Shown in pieces: positions 52,207-61,018 of a DNA stretch of 64,000 nt. The first letter of the stretch is position 1. Every line of letters begins with the position of its first letter. Below the pieces are notes generated by a model. It was not told where the DNA came from and did not search any database. It saw only the letters and a list, made by a program, of their open reading frames with translations. Origin of the DNA: Mycobacterium sp. 852002-10029_SCH5224772 (GTDB taxonomy: Bacteria; Actinomycetota; Actinomycetes; Mycobacteriales; Mycobacteriaceae); assembly GCF_001667315.1 (NCBI RefSeq), contig NZ_LZHT01000015.1, forward strand, positions 62,001 to 126,000, written 5' to 3'. The position numbers and the translations under genes are program-made.

Positions 52207-53702
52207 TGGCCCGGGCCTGGTCGCGTGGGTGGCGGAAACCACGGCGGGGGTGGCGGATTCGACTCGTCATAGGCGTTCGGCGGGCCGGGCGAACTGACCC
52301 CGGGCGGCGGTGACGCGATGTCCTGACCACCCATGAGCTCGGTCAGCGATTCGGGGGTGAGCATCGCGGCGGTGGACGGCTGGACCTGCGTGCCCTGCAT
52401 CCCGGGCGCAACCACCCAGCCCGGCTCGTGATTGCCATGCGCCAGTGGGGTGTCGCGCGCAAAGATTCCCGGGACGGTGGTGTCCTTGTATCCCGGCGGC
52501 GGCCGCAGCCGCTCTTCGGAGTACGCCACTTCCTTGGGCAGAGTGGCCGCCGAGTTGAACAGGTTCAGGCTGGCCGGTGGATAGTTGAACTTGATGGCGT
52601 CCAAAACCGGCGCCAGATACTGCGCGCACAGCTCGGCCGAGTCCTGATAGCCCAACCGGCTGCCGGCCTGCATGGCGCTGCAGATGAAATGAATCGGGTT
52701 GGCGAAGTTGGGGAACGCGAACAGGCCCACCAGCGAGCTGTGCGCGGGTTGGTAGAGGTTGTTGAAGTTACCCGCAAAGGTGGGCAGCACGTGCAACGCG
52801 GTTTCCAGGCCGTCCCGCGGCTCGGGCTGCAGGATCGTGGTGGTCACGTCACCGAGGTTGTCGACGTCGTGAGTCAGCGCGGACCCGTTGTCGTTCAGGA
52901 ATTTTCGAGCGACGCCCAGCACGTCGTCGATGTGGGTGATGGTGTCGCTCACGTCGTGGTCGGATCTGGTGAACCAGTCGGTGAATTGGGCCAGGTTGTC
53001 GTTGAGTGCGACGAACTGTTGACTGTTCTGGTACAGCGCGGTGACGAACTGGGCCAGGCTTCGGGTGATCGCGACGAAGTCACCTCGGCCCTCGTTGAGC
53101 GCGGTCAACGCCTGCGACAAGCTGTTCAGGGTTTCGTTGACCTGCTTACCCTTGCCGGCCAGATTGTCCGCGGCCGATTCGATCACGTCGCCGAACGGGC
53201 CCGCCGGCTGCTGGGGTGTCGGGCCGAGCTGGCGCAGGATCCCGTTGATGGAGTCCCGCAACTGATCCCACTCCACGGGCACCTGGGTGCGCTCGATCGG
53301 GATGACGTCGCCGCCGCGCAGCACCGGGCCGCCGGTGTAGGGCGGTGACAACTGGATGGTGCGCGAGGCCACCAAGCTGGGGTTGAGCACCGACGCGGTG
53401 GCCTTGGCGGGCACCTGGTAGGTGTTGTCGTAGTGCAACGTGACTCGCATCTTGTCGCCGGCCGGCTCGATCTTGTCGATCGAACCGACCCGCACACCCA
53501 TGATCTGGACTCGGTCGCCCGGGTACAGCGCGAGTGTCTCAGAAAAATACGCGACCACCGTGGTGGTGGTCAGCCTCCGGTAGAGCTGCGCTCCGGCGAC
53601 CGCCGCGATGAAGACGAAGACCACCGCCAACGCCCCTACGACGACTACCCGGGCGGACACCGTGGGCAATTTGAGGCTGCGGATATCGAAGATGGTGCTC
53701 AT
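52203..53702 (-). CDS. mce2D: Mce-family protein Mce2D
   Basis: Mce subunit of 499 residues. The N-terminal membrane anchor is VVVVGALAVVFVFIAAVAGAQ, the MCE domain begins with AYFSETLALYPGDRVQIMGV, a helical region follows, and the C-terminal tail is Pro-rich (PPPPPWFPPPTRPGPGQ). Both ends overlap neighbours by 4 nt, showing translational coupling along the operon. Confidence 0.94.
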   Translation of the reverse strand: MSTIFDIRSLKLPTVSARVVVVGALAVVFVFIAAVAGAQLYRRLTTTTVVAYFSETLALYPGDRVQIMGVRVGSIDKIEPAGDKMRVTLHYDNTYQVPAKATASVLNPSLVASRTIQLSPPYTGGPVLRGGDVIPIERTQVPVEWDQLRDSINGILRQLGPTPQQPAGPFGDVIESAADNLAGKGKQVNETLNSLSQALTALNEGRGDFVAITRSLAQFVTALYQNSQQFVALNDNLAQFTDWFTRSDHDVSDTITHIDDVLGVARKFLNDNGSALTHDVDNLGDVTTTILQPEPRDGLETALHVLPTFAGNFNNLYQPAHSSLVGLFAFPNFANPIHFICSAMQAGSRLGYQDSAELCAQYLAPVLDAIKFNYPPASLNLFNSAATLPKEVAYSEERLRPPPGYKDTTVPGIFARDTPLAHGNHEPGWVVAPGMQGTQVQPSTAAMLTPESLTELMGGQDIASPPPGVSSPGPPNAYDESNPPPPPWFPPPTRPGPGQ

Positions 53703-55174
53703 CGGCGGCCACCACCTGTCCCCGGCGGCGGCCCCGGCCGCGCCGGTGGCCCTGGCGGATTCAGGTTCTCGGTACGCGCCCCGGGTGGGGCGTGCACCGG
53801 GAGCGGCACGGCGGTGCCGGGAACGTCCGGCGGCGCCTCGCCCGGCCGCCCCGCGCTCGGAACGCCGGGTGCCGGCGGCGGCCCGTCGGGATTTGGCCGG
53901 GACGCCTCAACATCCAGCGGAGCCGGAAAACCGTCGGGGACCGAGCCAAACGGGCCTTGGCCGGAAAGTGCGCAGGGCAGCGGGTTTTCGGGCCGTGGCG
54001 GGCTCTCGGCCGCCGGTGTGTACGAACACGGCGACCCCGGCGGTACGGCCGGTCCCGGATGATCCGGAGTGCCCTCGAGCACCGGCGGCGCCGGCGGCGG
54101 GGCACCGTTGGGCAACCGGGTGCCGTTGGGATCGGGCCAGCGAAACGCCGGCAGCCCGGCGCTGCGCCAGAAGTTCTCCGGGTCGATGCCCCGCTTCTTG
54201 AACGCCGCGTCGACCCAGGGCTGAAGGACTTGGTAGGGCAGCAGATTCGCCACGATCGCCTTGAAGAACGGCCCCGAGGCGACGGCCTCGGTCAGGGACG
54301 CGGTGTACCTGCTGACCAGTACCAGCACGTCGGAGAGTTCCTTCTTGCGCTTGACCAGCTCGTCGCTGACCGTGCCCAACTGTCGCAGCACTTGGTGGGC
54401 GTTAGGGTTTTCCTTGATGAAGCCGGACACCTGCGTGGACACCGCCGACACGTTGCTCAGCAGTATGCTCAGCGCCTGGCTGCGGTGTCGGAATGCGGCC
54501 AGCAGAGTGTTGGCGTTGACCAGCAACCCGTCCACCTGTTGGCTGCGGTCGCCGAGCACGCGAGTGACCTTGTCGGCGTTGGCCAACAGCTGTTTGATCT
54601 GATCGTCCCGATTGCCGATGGTGCCGGAGAATTTGGCCACACCGTCGAGGGCGGCCTTCAGATGCGGCGCGGTCTGATCGAATGTCTCCGACAAAACCTG
54701 CAGCGACCGCTTGACGACGTCGATGTTCCAGTCCGTCGCGGCCTTGGTGACATCGACGAACGCGTCGTAGATTTGGTAGGGCGTGGTGGTCTGTCCCGAC
54801 GGAATGATCCCATTGGGCCGCAGTGGATCCGAGCCACGGGGTTGGATCGCCATGTTCTTGCGTCCGAGAAAGGTGTCGGTGCGAATCGCCGCGCGGCTTT
54901 GCGTCCCGATCGTCTTGCCGGGCATCGTGAAGCCCACCAGCACGCGGTCGCCGCGGATCACCAACGAGCGCACCAAACCGATGTTCACCCCGGCGATTTG
55001 CACCTTGTCGCCGGCGCTGATGCCGCCGCTGTCTGCGAATTGCGCGTAGTAGGTCGGTGTGGCGAACAGCATCGGAACGCTGGTGAAGCTCTGACCCACA
55101 CCGACGACGAGCAACGTGACCAGCGTGCCCATCAGTCCGACGCGGGTGCGGTTGAACTCGGTCAGCGTTCTCAT
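53699..55174 (-). CDS. mce2C: Mce-family protein Mce2C
   Basis: Mce subunit of 491 residues. The anchor is RVGLMGTLVTLLVVGVGQSF, then the MCE domain (YYAQFADSGGISAGDKVQIA) and helices. About 130 C-terminal residues form an unusually Pro/Gly-rich tail (PPAPPVLEGTPDHPGPAVPP), probably disordered. The ATG (MRTLTEFNRTRVG) overlaps the mce2B stop by 4 nt, which sets the start; an in-frame upstream extension is rejected. Confidence 0.94.
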   Translation of the reverse strand: MRTLTEFNRTRVGLMGTLVTLLVVGVGQSFTSVPMLFATPTYYAQFADSGGISAGDKVQIAGVNIGLVRSLVIRGDRVLVGFTMPGKTIGTQSRAAIRTDTFLGRKNMAIQPRGSDPLRPNGIIPSGQTTTPYQIYDAFVDVTKAATDWNIDVVKRSLQVLSETFDQTAPHLKAALDGVAKFSGTIGNRDDQIKQLLANADKVTRVLGDRSQQVDGLLVNANTLLAAFRHRSQALSILLSNVSAVSTQVSGFIKENPNAHQVLRQLGTVSDELVKRKKELSDVLVLVSRYTASLTEAVASGPFFKAIVANLLPYQVLQPWVDAAFKKRGIDPENFWRSAGLPAFRWPDPNGTRLPNGAPPPAPPVLEGTPDHPGPAVPPGSPCSYTPAAESPPRPENPLPCALSGQGPFGSVPDGFPAPLDVEASRPNPDGPPPAPGVPSAGRPGEAPPDVPGTAVPLPVHAPPGARTENLNPPGPPARPGPPPGTGGGRR

Positions 55175-56202
55175 TGCGGCGTGCACCTCCCCGTCGGCTG
55201 TCCGAAGAGCTTGACCGTGCGTACTGGGCCGCCAGGCTGTAATCCATTGACCTTGATCGCGATGTCGCACAGGTAGAAGTTGTAGAAGTCGCCGTAGATG
55301 CCGCCGGCACGGCCGATCACGCGGAACGCGTCCGGCAATTTGGCCAGCACGTCGTCGAGCGTCGGCAGGTCGTTGATGAGCGACTGCTGGATGCCCTCGA
55401 GGTGTCCGAGCGTGCCGTGCAGCAATGGCCGGTCGTCGCTCAGCAGACCGGCCAGGGTTCCGGCTGCGTCGCTGATGTGTGCGGTGGCGGCGGCCAGCGG
55501 ATCGGCCCTGTTCTTCAATCCAGTGATCAGCGATTCCAACTTGTCGACCGTGCGGTCGAACTCCCTCTCATGCTTGACGGTCGTGGCCAGCACGGTATTC
55601 AGGTTGTTGATGACCTCACCGATCGCCTTGTCGCGATCGGCCAGGGCCCCGGTCAGCGCGGCGGTCTGGTCGAGAATGTCGTTGATGGTGGCGCCCTGTC
55701 CCTGGAATACGGTGATGATCGACTGGGCGATGCTGTTGACCTTGTTCGGGTCCAATGCCTTGAAAAGCGGCCGGAACCCGCCGATCAGCGCGTCGAGATC
55801 CAGCGCCGGCTGGGTGTGCTCGAGCGGAATGCGGCCACCGGGATCCAGCCGTCGGCCGCTCTGGCCGCGTTTGAGTTCCAGGTAGCGGTCGCCGATCAGG
55901 TTGAGATAGCGGATCGACGCGGTCGTCGCCTGATCCAGTGGCAGTGAGCGATCTACGTTGAACTCCACCAACACTCGGGTGTCCCCTTGGGTCAACGTCA
56001 CCTTGGAGACCTTGCCGATCTCCACCCCCGACGCGCGCACGAATTGCCCCGCCCGTAGCCCGCTGGCATCGGTGAACATCGCGGAGTACCCGGTGGTGCG
56101 GTCGAACCGCACCTGGCCGAACACGATGATGATCATCACGGTGAACGTGGCCAGCACGCACCAGAAGATGCCGAGTTTCACCGCTGTGCGAGTGACTTTC
56201 AT
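55171..56202 (-). CDS. mce2B: Mce-family protein Mce2B
   Basis: Mce subunit of 343 residues. The membrane anchor is LGIFWCVLATFTVMIIIVFG, followed by the MCE domain with YSAMFTDASGLRAGQFVRAS and a helical C-terminal part. The ATG reading MKVTRTAVKLG overlaps the mce2A stop as ATGA, fixing the start. It is the shortest Mce subunit of the operon, as usual for MceB. Confidence 0.94.
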   Translation of the reverse strand: MKVTRTAVKLGIFWCVLATFTVMIIIVFGQVRFDRTTGYSAMFTDASGLRAGQFVRASGVEIGKVSKVTLTQGDTRVLVEFNVDRSLPLDQATTASIRYLNLIGDRYLELKRGQSGRRLDPGGRIPLEHTQPALDLDALIGGFRPLFKALDPNKVNSIAQSIITVFQGQGATINDILDQTAALTGALADRDKAIGEVINNLNTVLATTVKHEREFDRTVDKLESLITGLKNRADPLAAATAHISDAAGTLAGLLSDDRPLLHGTLGHLEGIQQSLINDLPTLDDVLAKLPDAFRVIGRAGGIYGDFYNFYLCDIAIKVNGLQPGGPVRTVKLFGQPTGRCTPQ

Positions 56203-57422
56203 GGGTTGATCGTGTTCTCCCCGTATTGGCGTCCCCAGACATATTCGGTGGCCAGCGGCTGGCCGATCTCGAGGTGGTTGTAGGGCGCCAGGCTGGCGCC
56301 GGTGTCCATCACCAGATACGGGGCGGGCCACAGCTCCCGCGTGATCTTCTGCCAGCAGCCGGGCCGTCCACCGGGGCCGCCGTGAGCGTTCACCCGCGGC
56401 AAATTGTCCGGGTAGACGTACGGGTTGGGCGCACCGATGATTGAACCGGCCGCCGCTAACGAATAGCCGTTGCCGCCGGCCGCTTTCGCCACTTCCGGTG
56501 CGGCGTCGTGGAAGTTGCGGATCATGCAGAACAGTTCGGGGCTGTAGCCGTCGAGCAGATCAGCGGTGGGGACCAGATCGGCCGCCCCGCGCACCAGATA
56601 CGGCCCACCCTGCGCGAAAATGTCTTCGCCACTGTGACCCACGCCCACCGCCGCCAACAGCGCCGCGTCCAGGTCACCCTGTTGACGGGTCAGCGTGCGC
56701 GCAGTGGTCACCGCATTGCGCAGAAAATCCCACAGGTCGGGTGCGGCCCTGGTGTAGACATCGGCCAGGTCAGCCAACCGCCGCACGTCATAGCGGATCT
56801 GGGGCATTCGTGGATTGAGCTGCGCCAGAATCTCGTTCCCGTTGACGATCGACTCACCGAACTTGCCTCCCAGCCCGTCCAGCGCCTGCGCCAGCGCGGA
56901 CAACGTGGCGTTCAGCTCGATCGGATCCACCTTCTCGGCTATCGCGTTCACCGTCTCGAACAACGTGTTGAATTCGGTGGTCACCGACCGCGCATCGATC
57001 ACGTCATGAGTCGAAATGCGCCGCGGCGAAGGCTTTTCCGGTGCCACCGGTGATGTCAGTGACACGTATTTATTGCCGAACAGGGTCGCCGCCTCGATGG
57101 TGGCCGCCACATTGGCCGGAATCAGCCTGATGTAGCGCGGGTCCACGTCCAACATCAGCTTGGCTGCCGGAGCCCCGTCACGCTCGATCTCCGAGATGCC
57201 GGCCACCCGGCCGATCGCGACCCCGTTGTAGGTGACTTTGGATCCCGGCTCCATCACCAGGCCCGCCCGCGTGGCGACCATCGTGAGCTCGGTCTTGGGT
57301 GTGAAATCCCCCCGAAACTGCAGATACACCAGCAGCAAAACCAGGCCGCAGACCAATAACAGCAGCACACCCTCGACGTACACCCACGCGCGTCGGCTCT
57401 TCCGCGTCACCGGTGTCGTCAT
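56199..57422 (-). CDS. mce2A: Mce-family protein Mce2A
   Basis: First Mce subunit of the operon, 407 residues, close to the 404 of M. tuberculosis Mce2A. The anchor is VYVEGVLLLLVCGLVLLLVY. The MCE domain has MEPGSKVTYNGVAIGRVAGI, and the mid-region ATLFGNKYVSLTSP is typical of MceA. The C-terminus (TGASLAPYNHLEIGQPLATE, VWGRQYGENTINP) matches MceA subunits. It starts 5 nt after yrbE2B stops. Confidence 0.94.
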   Translation of the reverse strand: MTTPVTRKSRRAWVYVEGVLLLLVCGLVLLLVYLQFRGDFTPKTELTMVATRAGLVMEPGSKVTYNGVAIGRVAGISEIERDGAPAAKLMLDVDPRYIRLIPANVAATIEAATLFGNKYVSLTSPVAPEKPSPRRISTHDVIDARSVTTEFNTLFETVNAIAEKVDPIELNATLSALAQALDGLGGKFGESIVNGNEILAQLNPRMPQIRYDVRRLADLADVYTRAAPDLWDFLRNAVTTARTLTRQQGDLDAALLAAVGVGHSGEDIFAQGGPYLVRGAADLVPTADLLDGYSPELFCMIRNFHDAAPEVAKAAGGNGYSLAAAGSIIGAPNPYVYPDNLPRVNAHGGPGGRPGCWQKITRELWPAPYLVMDTGASLAPYNHLEIGQPLATEYVWGRQYGENTINP

Positions 57423-57427
57423 GGCGG

Positions 57428-58306
57428 CTACACCGTGAGGTTGAAATTAGGGTCGACGCCGTAGAGCGCCAACTGGGCGAGCAGGACCACCACCACCACC
57501 GAGACCAGCGAGAACCGCATCGATCGACCGACCGCCTGGCCGACGCCCACCGGCCCCCCGCTGGCGGTGTAGCCGTAGTAGCAATGGGTGATCATCACCA
57601 CCACGGCGATGATGACGACCTCGAGCACCGACCAGCCCACGTCTTCGGGTCGCAGAAACGTGCGGAAGTAGTGCTCGTAGGTGCCGTTTGATTGTCCGTA
57701 AAAAACTGTCGTCACGACCTGACCCGAGGTGAACGCCATGTCGAGGGCGAGGGCGTACAGCGGCACGATCACCGCCAAGCCGCCCAGGATCCGCGTGGAG
57801 ACCAGAAACGAAATCGATTTGATGCCCATGACTTCCAGCGCGTCGATCTCCTCGCTGATCCGCATGGCGCCCAGCTGGGCGGTGGCGCCGGCGCCGACGG
57901 TGGCGGCCAGCGTGACGCCGGCGACGATGGGCGCGGCGATGCGTGTGTTGGCCAGCGCGGCAAAGAATCCGGTGAAGGCCTCGACGCCGATGTTGCCCAG
58001 CGACGCGAAGCCCTGGATGGCGATCAGCGAACCGCCGGACAGCGTCACAAACCCGATGATCGCGACCGTGCCGCCGACGACGGCCATCGCGCCGGTGCCC
58101 ATGCCGATCTCGGCGACCAGCCGCAGCGTCTCCCGCCGGTAGTGGCGCATCGCCCACCCGATCTGCCCGACGCTGATCCGGGCGAACCGCGCGAAAAGGC
58201 CGATCTGCCAAAGCCTTCGGGCTGTGCCGCCGCCATAGCGGTCCAGGTTGGCTGCCGTGCGTGGGTAGCGGGCGCGCAGCGCGCCGGGCGCCGATATCGC
58301 CGTCAT
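57428..58306 (-). CDS. yrbE2B: MlaE-family permease YrbE2B
   Basis: Integral membrane permease of the Mce2 importer, 292 residues with about five transmembrane segments. The MlaE-family coupling loop is SEEIDALEVMGIKSISFLVS, where the ATPase (Mkl) is expected to dock. It pairs with YrbE2A, ending 5 nt before mce2A and starting 1 nt after yrbE2A. Confidence 0.95.
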   Translation of the reverse strand: MTAISAPGALRARYPRTAANLDRYGGGTARRLWQIGLFARFARISVGQIGWAMRHYRRETLRLVAEIGMGTGAMAVVGGTVAIIGFVTLSGGSLIAIQGFASLGNIGVEAFTGFFAALANTRIAAPIVAGVTLAATVGAGATAQLGAMRISEEIDALEVMGIKSISFLVSTRILGGLAVIVPLYALALDMAFTSGQVVTTVFYGQSNGTYEHYFRTFLRPEDVGWSVLEVVIIAVVVMITHCYYGYTASGGPVGVGQAVGRSMRFSLVSVVVVVLLAQLALYGVDPNFNLTV

Positions 58307-58307
58307 G

Positions 58308-59105
58308 TCAGCGCCCCGTCCCGAACCGGACGCCGATCGTCGTCAGCACCACGTTGACCGCGAACAACGCGATCACACACAGCACCAGGGTCTCGTTGAC
58401 GGCGGTGCCGACGCCCTTGGGGCCGCCCTTCGTGGTCAGCCCGCGATAACAGCCGACCAGGCCGGCGATCGTTCCGAACGTGGCCGACTTGACCACCGAA
58501 ATGATCACCTCGGGCAGACCGGTGATCAGGGTGAGGGTGCTGACGTAGGCGCCGGCCGAGATGTGTTGGATGAAAACACCGAACACGAATCCGCCCACCA
58601 GGCCAATGGTTATCACCGCACCGTTGAGCAGGGTGGCGACGATGGTCGCGGCGACGACGCGGGGTACCACCAGCCGGTGGATCGGGTCGATGCCGAGCAC
58701 CTCCATCGCATCGATCTCCTCGCGGATGGTGCGCGCGCCCAGGTCGGCGCAGATCGCCGTGGACCCGGCGCCGGCGATCACCAGCACGGTCGTCAGCGGG
58801 CCCAGTTGCGTGACCGCACCCAATGCAGCGCCGGCGCCCGAGATGTCGGCGGCGCCGAACTCCGCCAGCAGGATGTTGAGCGTGAAGATGATGAGCACCG
58901 TCAGGGGAATCGCGACCGCGAGGGTGGGCAGCAACGAGACGCTGGTGATGAACCAGCCCTGCTCGATCGTCTCCCGCCATTGAAAAGGCCGTCGAAACAG
59001 CGCTTTGCCGGTCAGCACGCAGGTCCGGAAAAAGCCGCCGACCGCGTCGATTCCGGGCTGGATCTGGCCACGAAGATAGGTGGTGATCACGGCGGAGGTG
59101 CTCAC
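58308..59105 (-). CDS. yrbE2A: MlaE-family permease YrbE2A
   Basis: Integral membrane permease of 265 residues, the same length as M. tuberculosis YrbE2A, with about five hydrophobic segments. The coupling loop is [20 protein letters not shown]. The GTG start ([14 protein letters not shown]) overlaps the mce2R stop as GTGA, so the regulator and transporter are co-translated. An in-frame ATG five codons upstream is less likely. Confidence 0.95.
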   Translation of the reverse strand: MSTSAVITTYLRGQIQPGIDAVGGFFRTCVLTGKALFRRPFQWRETIEQGWFITSVSLLPTLAVAIPLTVLIIFTLNILLAEFGAADISGAGAALGAVTQLGPLTTVLVIAGAGSTAICADLGARTIREEIDAMEVLGIDPIHRLVVPRVVAATIVATLLNGAVITIGLVGGFVFGVFIQHISAGAYVSTLTLITGLPEVIISVVKSATFGTIAGLVGCYRGLTTKGGPKGVGTAVNETLVLCVIALFAVNVVLTTIGVRFGTGR

Positions 59106-59824
59106 GCCCGTTCCGCCCAACGGTCGAGTGCGGCCAGCATCGTGGAGTTGGCGAGTGCGAGAACGTCGTGGGCGGTTGTCCTCGCCGTGGCGACGTCGCC
59201 GGCGCAGATTGCCTCGGCCAGTTCCCGATACAAGTCCGTGCGGTTGACCTCGGCGGCCATGTCGGCGGCCAGGGCGGCCAGCGCCCCCTCATATGCGGCG
59301 CGAAAAGCGTTGTACATCAATCGAAAGACGATTGAACCGGAGCTGTCGACCACATGGTCCCAGAACGCCAGCGAGGCGCGTTGCCACTCGACCGCTTCTC
59401 CGGAGTCCTCGAGGGTGCGCAGCGGGTCCTCGAGCAATGCAGCCAGCGCGGCTCCGTGTTGTTCGGCGGCGAGTTCCGCGACCTTCGGACCGATACGCAG
59501 CCGGGCCTCGAGGATGCTGCGGAAAACACTCGCGTCGAGTTCGCCAGTGCGGAAAAGCAAGTGGGGCAGCAGATCAAGGCCGGCATGCCGCCGGAAATCG
59601 CGCACCGTCGTCAGGCCGCCCTGGCGCACCTCGACCAGGCTGGCCGCCGAGAGCCGCTTGAGCGCCTCGCGAACGGCGGGCCGGGACACCCCGAATACCT
59701 CTGCCAGTCGGCGCTCGCTGGGCAACGCCGCACCGGGTGGCATCGCGCCGCTGAGCACATCCGTCGCGATTTGGTCGAAGACCGCTTCCGGCACCGATCG
59801 GCGAATTACGGTCTGCAGCGCCAT
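59102..59824 (-). CDS. mce2R: FadR-type GntR regulator Mce2R
   Basis: Repressor at the head of the mce2 operon, 240 residues, the same length and closely similar to M. tuberculosis Mce2R. The winged helix-turn-helix is [20 protein letters not shown] followed by [20 protein letters not shown]. The C-terminal FCD-type helical domain has [20 protein letters not shown]. It probably senses an acyl-CoA or lipid and represses itself and the operon through the palindrome just upstream. Confidence 0.95.
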   Translation of the reverse strand: MALQTVIRRSVPEAVFDQIATDVLSGAMPPGAALPSERRLAEVFGVSRPAVREALKRLSAASLVEVRQGGLTTVRDFRRHAGLDLLPHLLFRTGELDASVFRSILEARLRIGPKVAELAAEQHGAALAALLEDPLRTLEDSGEAVEWQRASLAFWDHVVDSSGSIVFRLMYNAFRAAYEGALAALAADMAAEVNRTDLYRELAEAICAGDVATARTTAHDVLALANSTMLAALDRWAERA

Positions 59825-59857
59825 GCCGCCAGTGTCGCTGGCCGGCGGCCAGTCAGA

Positions 59858-59868
59858 TGGTCAGACCA
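59858..59868. promoter_or_regulatory. FadR/GntR-type operator upstream of mce2R
   Basis: TGGTC-A-GACCA is a perfect 5+5 palindrome and fits the FadR-subfamily consensus TNGTNNNACNA at every fixed position. It is 33 nt upstream of the mce2R ATG, where it could block the promoter of the whole mce2 operon. A second palindrome, CTGGCC-GGC-GGCCAG, lies at 59838-59852. Confidence 0.72.
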
Positions 59869-59898
59869 CCGGCGTGTCGCCAATCTTTCCCGAGGCGG

Positions 59899-60846
59899 TT
59901 AACTCGCCGTCCGCTGCGCCGCGACGAACAGGTTCCCGGGCACGTAGTCCCGGACCTCGTTGGCCGCCGCGCGCCCGTAGCCGGCCATCAACGCGTCGGA
60001 CGGCGTCACCGTCACGTCCCAGCCGTGCCGGCCGAACCAGTCACCGACGTCCTCGCGCTGCTCGAAATACCACAGTTCGTCGGTCCGCGGGACCTCCCGC
60101 TGCGGATCGACCTGCGCCATCAGCGTCCGGATCCTGTCCATGCGCTCGCGGCGCTTCGCGCGAACCTGCGGGTCGAGGAACGTGGGTCCTAACGCCTCCA
60201 CGGCGACCCGGCTACCGGGAGCGGTGAGCCCTTGAACGCGGTTGAACAGCAACTCCTGCGCGGCCGCCGGCAGGTACGGCATCAGCCCCTCGGCCGACCA
60301 CGCGCTGGGCGCTTTAGCGTCAAAACCCGCCTGTCGCAACGCCTCCGGCCAATCCTGACGCAGGTCCACCGCAACGGCGATGCGATTACAGGCGGGCTGT
60401 GCCCCGTGCTCGCCGAGCGTCGACGCTTTGAAGTCGAGCACCCGGGGTTGGTCGAGTTCGTAAACCGTCGTCCCCGCCGGCCACGCCAACCGCCAGGACC
60501 GGGCGTCCAGACCGGCCGCCAAGATCACCGCCTGCCGGATCCCCGCGCCGGTCGCATCGAGGAAGAACTTGTCGAAAAACGCCGTCCGCGAAGCCATGTA
60601 GCCCACCATCGCCTGCATCTGCAGCGGCAAGGTCGGTTCGGCCTGGACGACCTCGGCCGGCAGCTGGCCCGCGGAGTGCCAGTTCCACACGCCGTCACCT
60701 GCGGCGTCCAGGAACACCTGGGCGAATGGATCGCTGATCAACGGGTTTTCGCCGCGGGTCTCCGCCGCGCGGGCCGCGGCCACACCCAGAGCGGTCGCCC
60801 CCACGCTTTCGGTGATCTCCCAGCTGTCATTCTCGGTCCTGGCCAC
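59899..60846 (-). CDS. Class I SAM-dependent methyltransferase, leucine carboxyl methyltransferase-like (TIGR00027 group)
   Basis: Methyltransferase of 315 residues from the paralogous mycobacterial family related to Rv0726c and Rv0731c. The N-terminus is [20 protein letters not shown], the SAM motif is [15 protein letters not shown], and [13 protein letters not shown] and [18 protein letters not shown] are family signatures. I chose the second GTG because GGAAGGA is 7 nt upstream; another GTG two codons earlier is possible. Substrates of the family are mostly unknown. It is on the same strand as mce2R with the operator region between. Confidence 0.9.
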   Translation of the reverse strand: MARTENDSWEITESVGATALGVAAARAAETRGENPLISDPFAQVFLDAAGDGVWNWHSAGQLPAEVVQAEPTLPLQMQAMVGYMASRTAFFDKFFLDATGAGIRQAVILAAGLDARSWRLAWPAGTTVYELDQPRVLDFKASTLGEHGAQPACNRIAVAVDLRQDWPEALRQAGFDAKAPSAWSAEGLMPYLPAAAQELLFNRVQGLTAPGSRVAVEALGPTFLDPQVRAKRRERMDRIRTLMAQVDPQREVPRTDELWYFEQREDVGDWFGRHGWDVTVTPSDALMAGYGRAAANEVRDYVPGNLFVAAQRTAS

Positions 60847-61018
60847 GCGCACGTCCTTCCCACTTGGCTAGCACGGCTATCTACCCGACCCTACGCGCGG
60901 CGGATGAGTGGGAGCTGTCAACGAGCCGGGTATTTAAGCTAACTTGTCGGCGAGCCCATCAGCAGGGGCGAAAGCGCGGCGTCAGCAATGCCGAGCGAAT
61001 CCGAAGGATCGTTGATAC

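Noticed and set aside
52206..52242. ATG 12 codons upstream as the lprL start
   Set aside because: The GTG overlapping the mce2D stop continues the 4-nt overlap pattern of the operon and places the signal peptide normally.
59838..59852. CTGGCC-GGC-GGCCAG palindrome as the main Mce2R operator
   Set aside because: It does not fit the FadR-subfamily TNGTNNNACNA pattern, whereas the neighbouring TGGTCAGACCA fits it fully; it is mentioned only as a secondary site.
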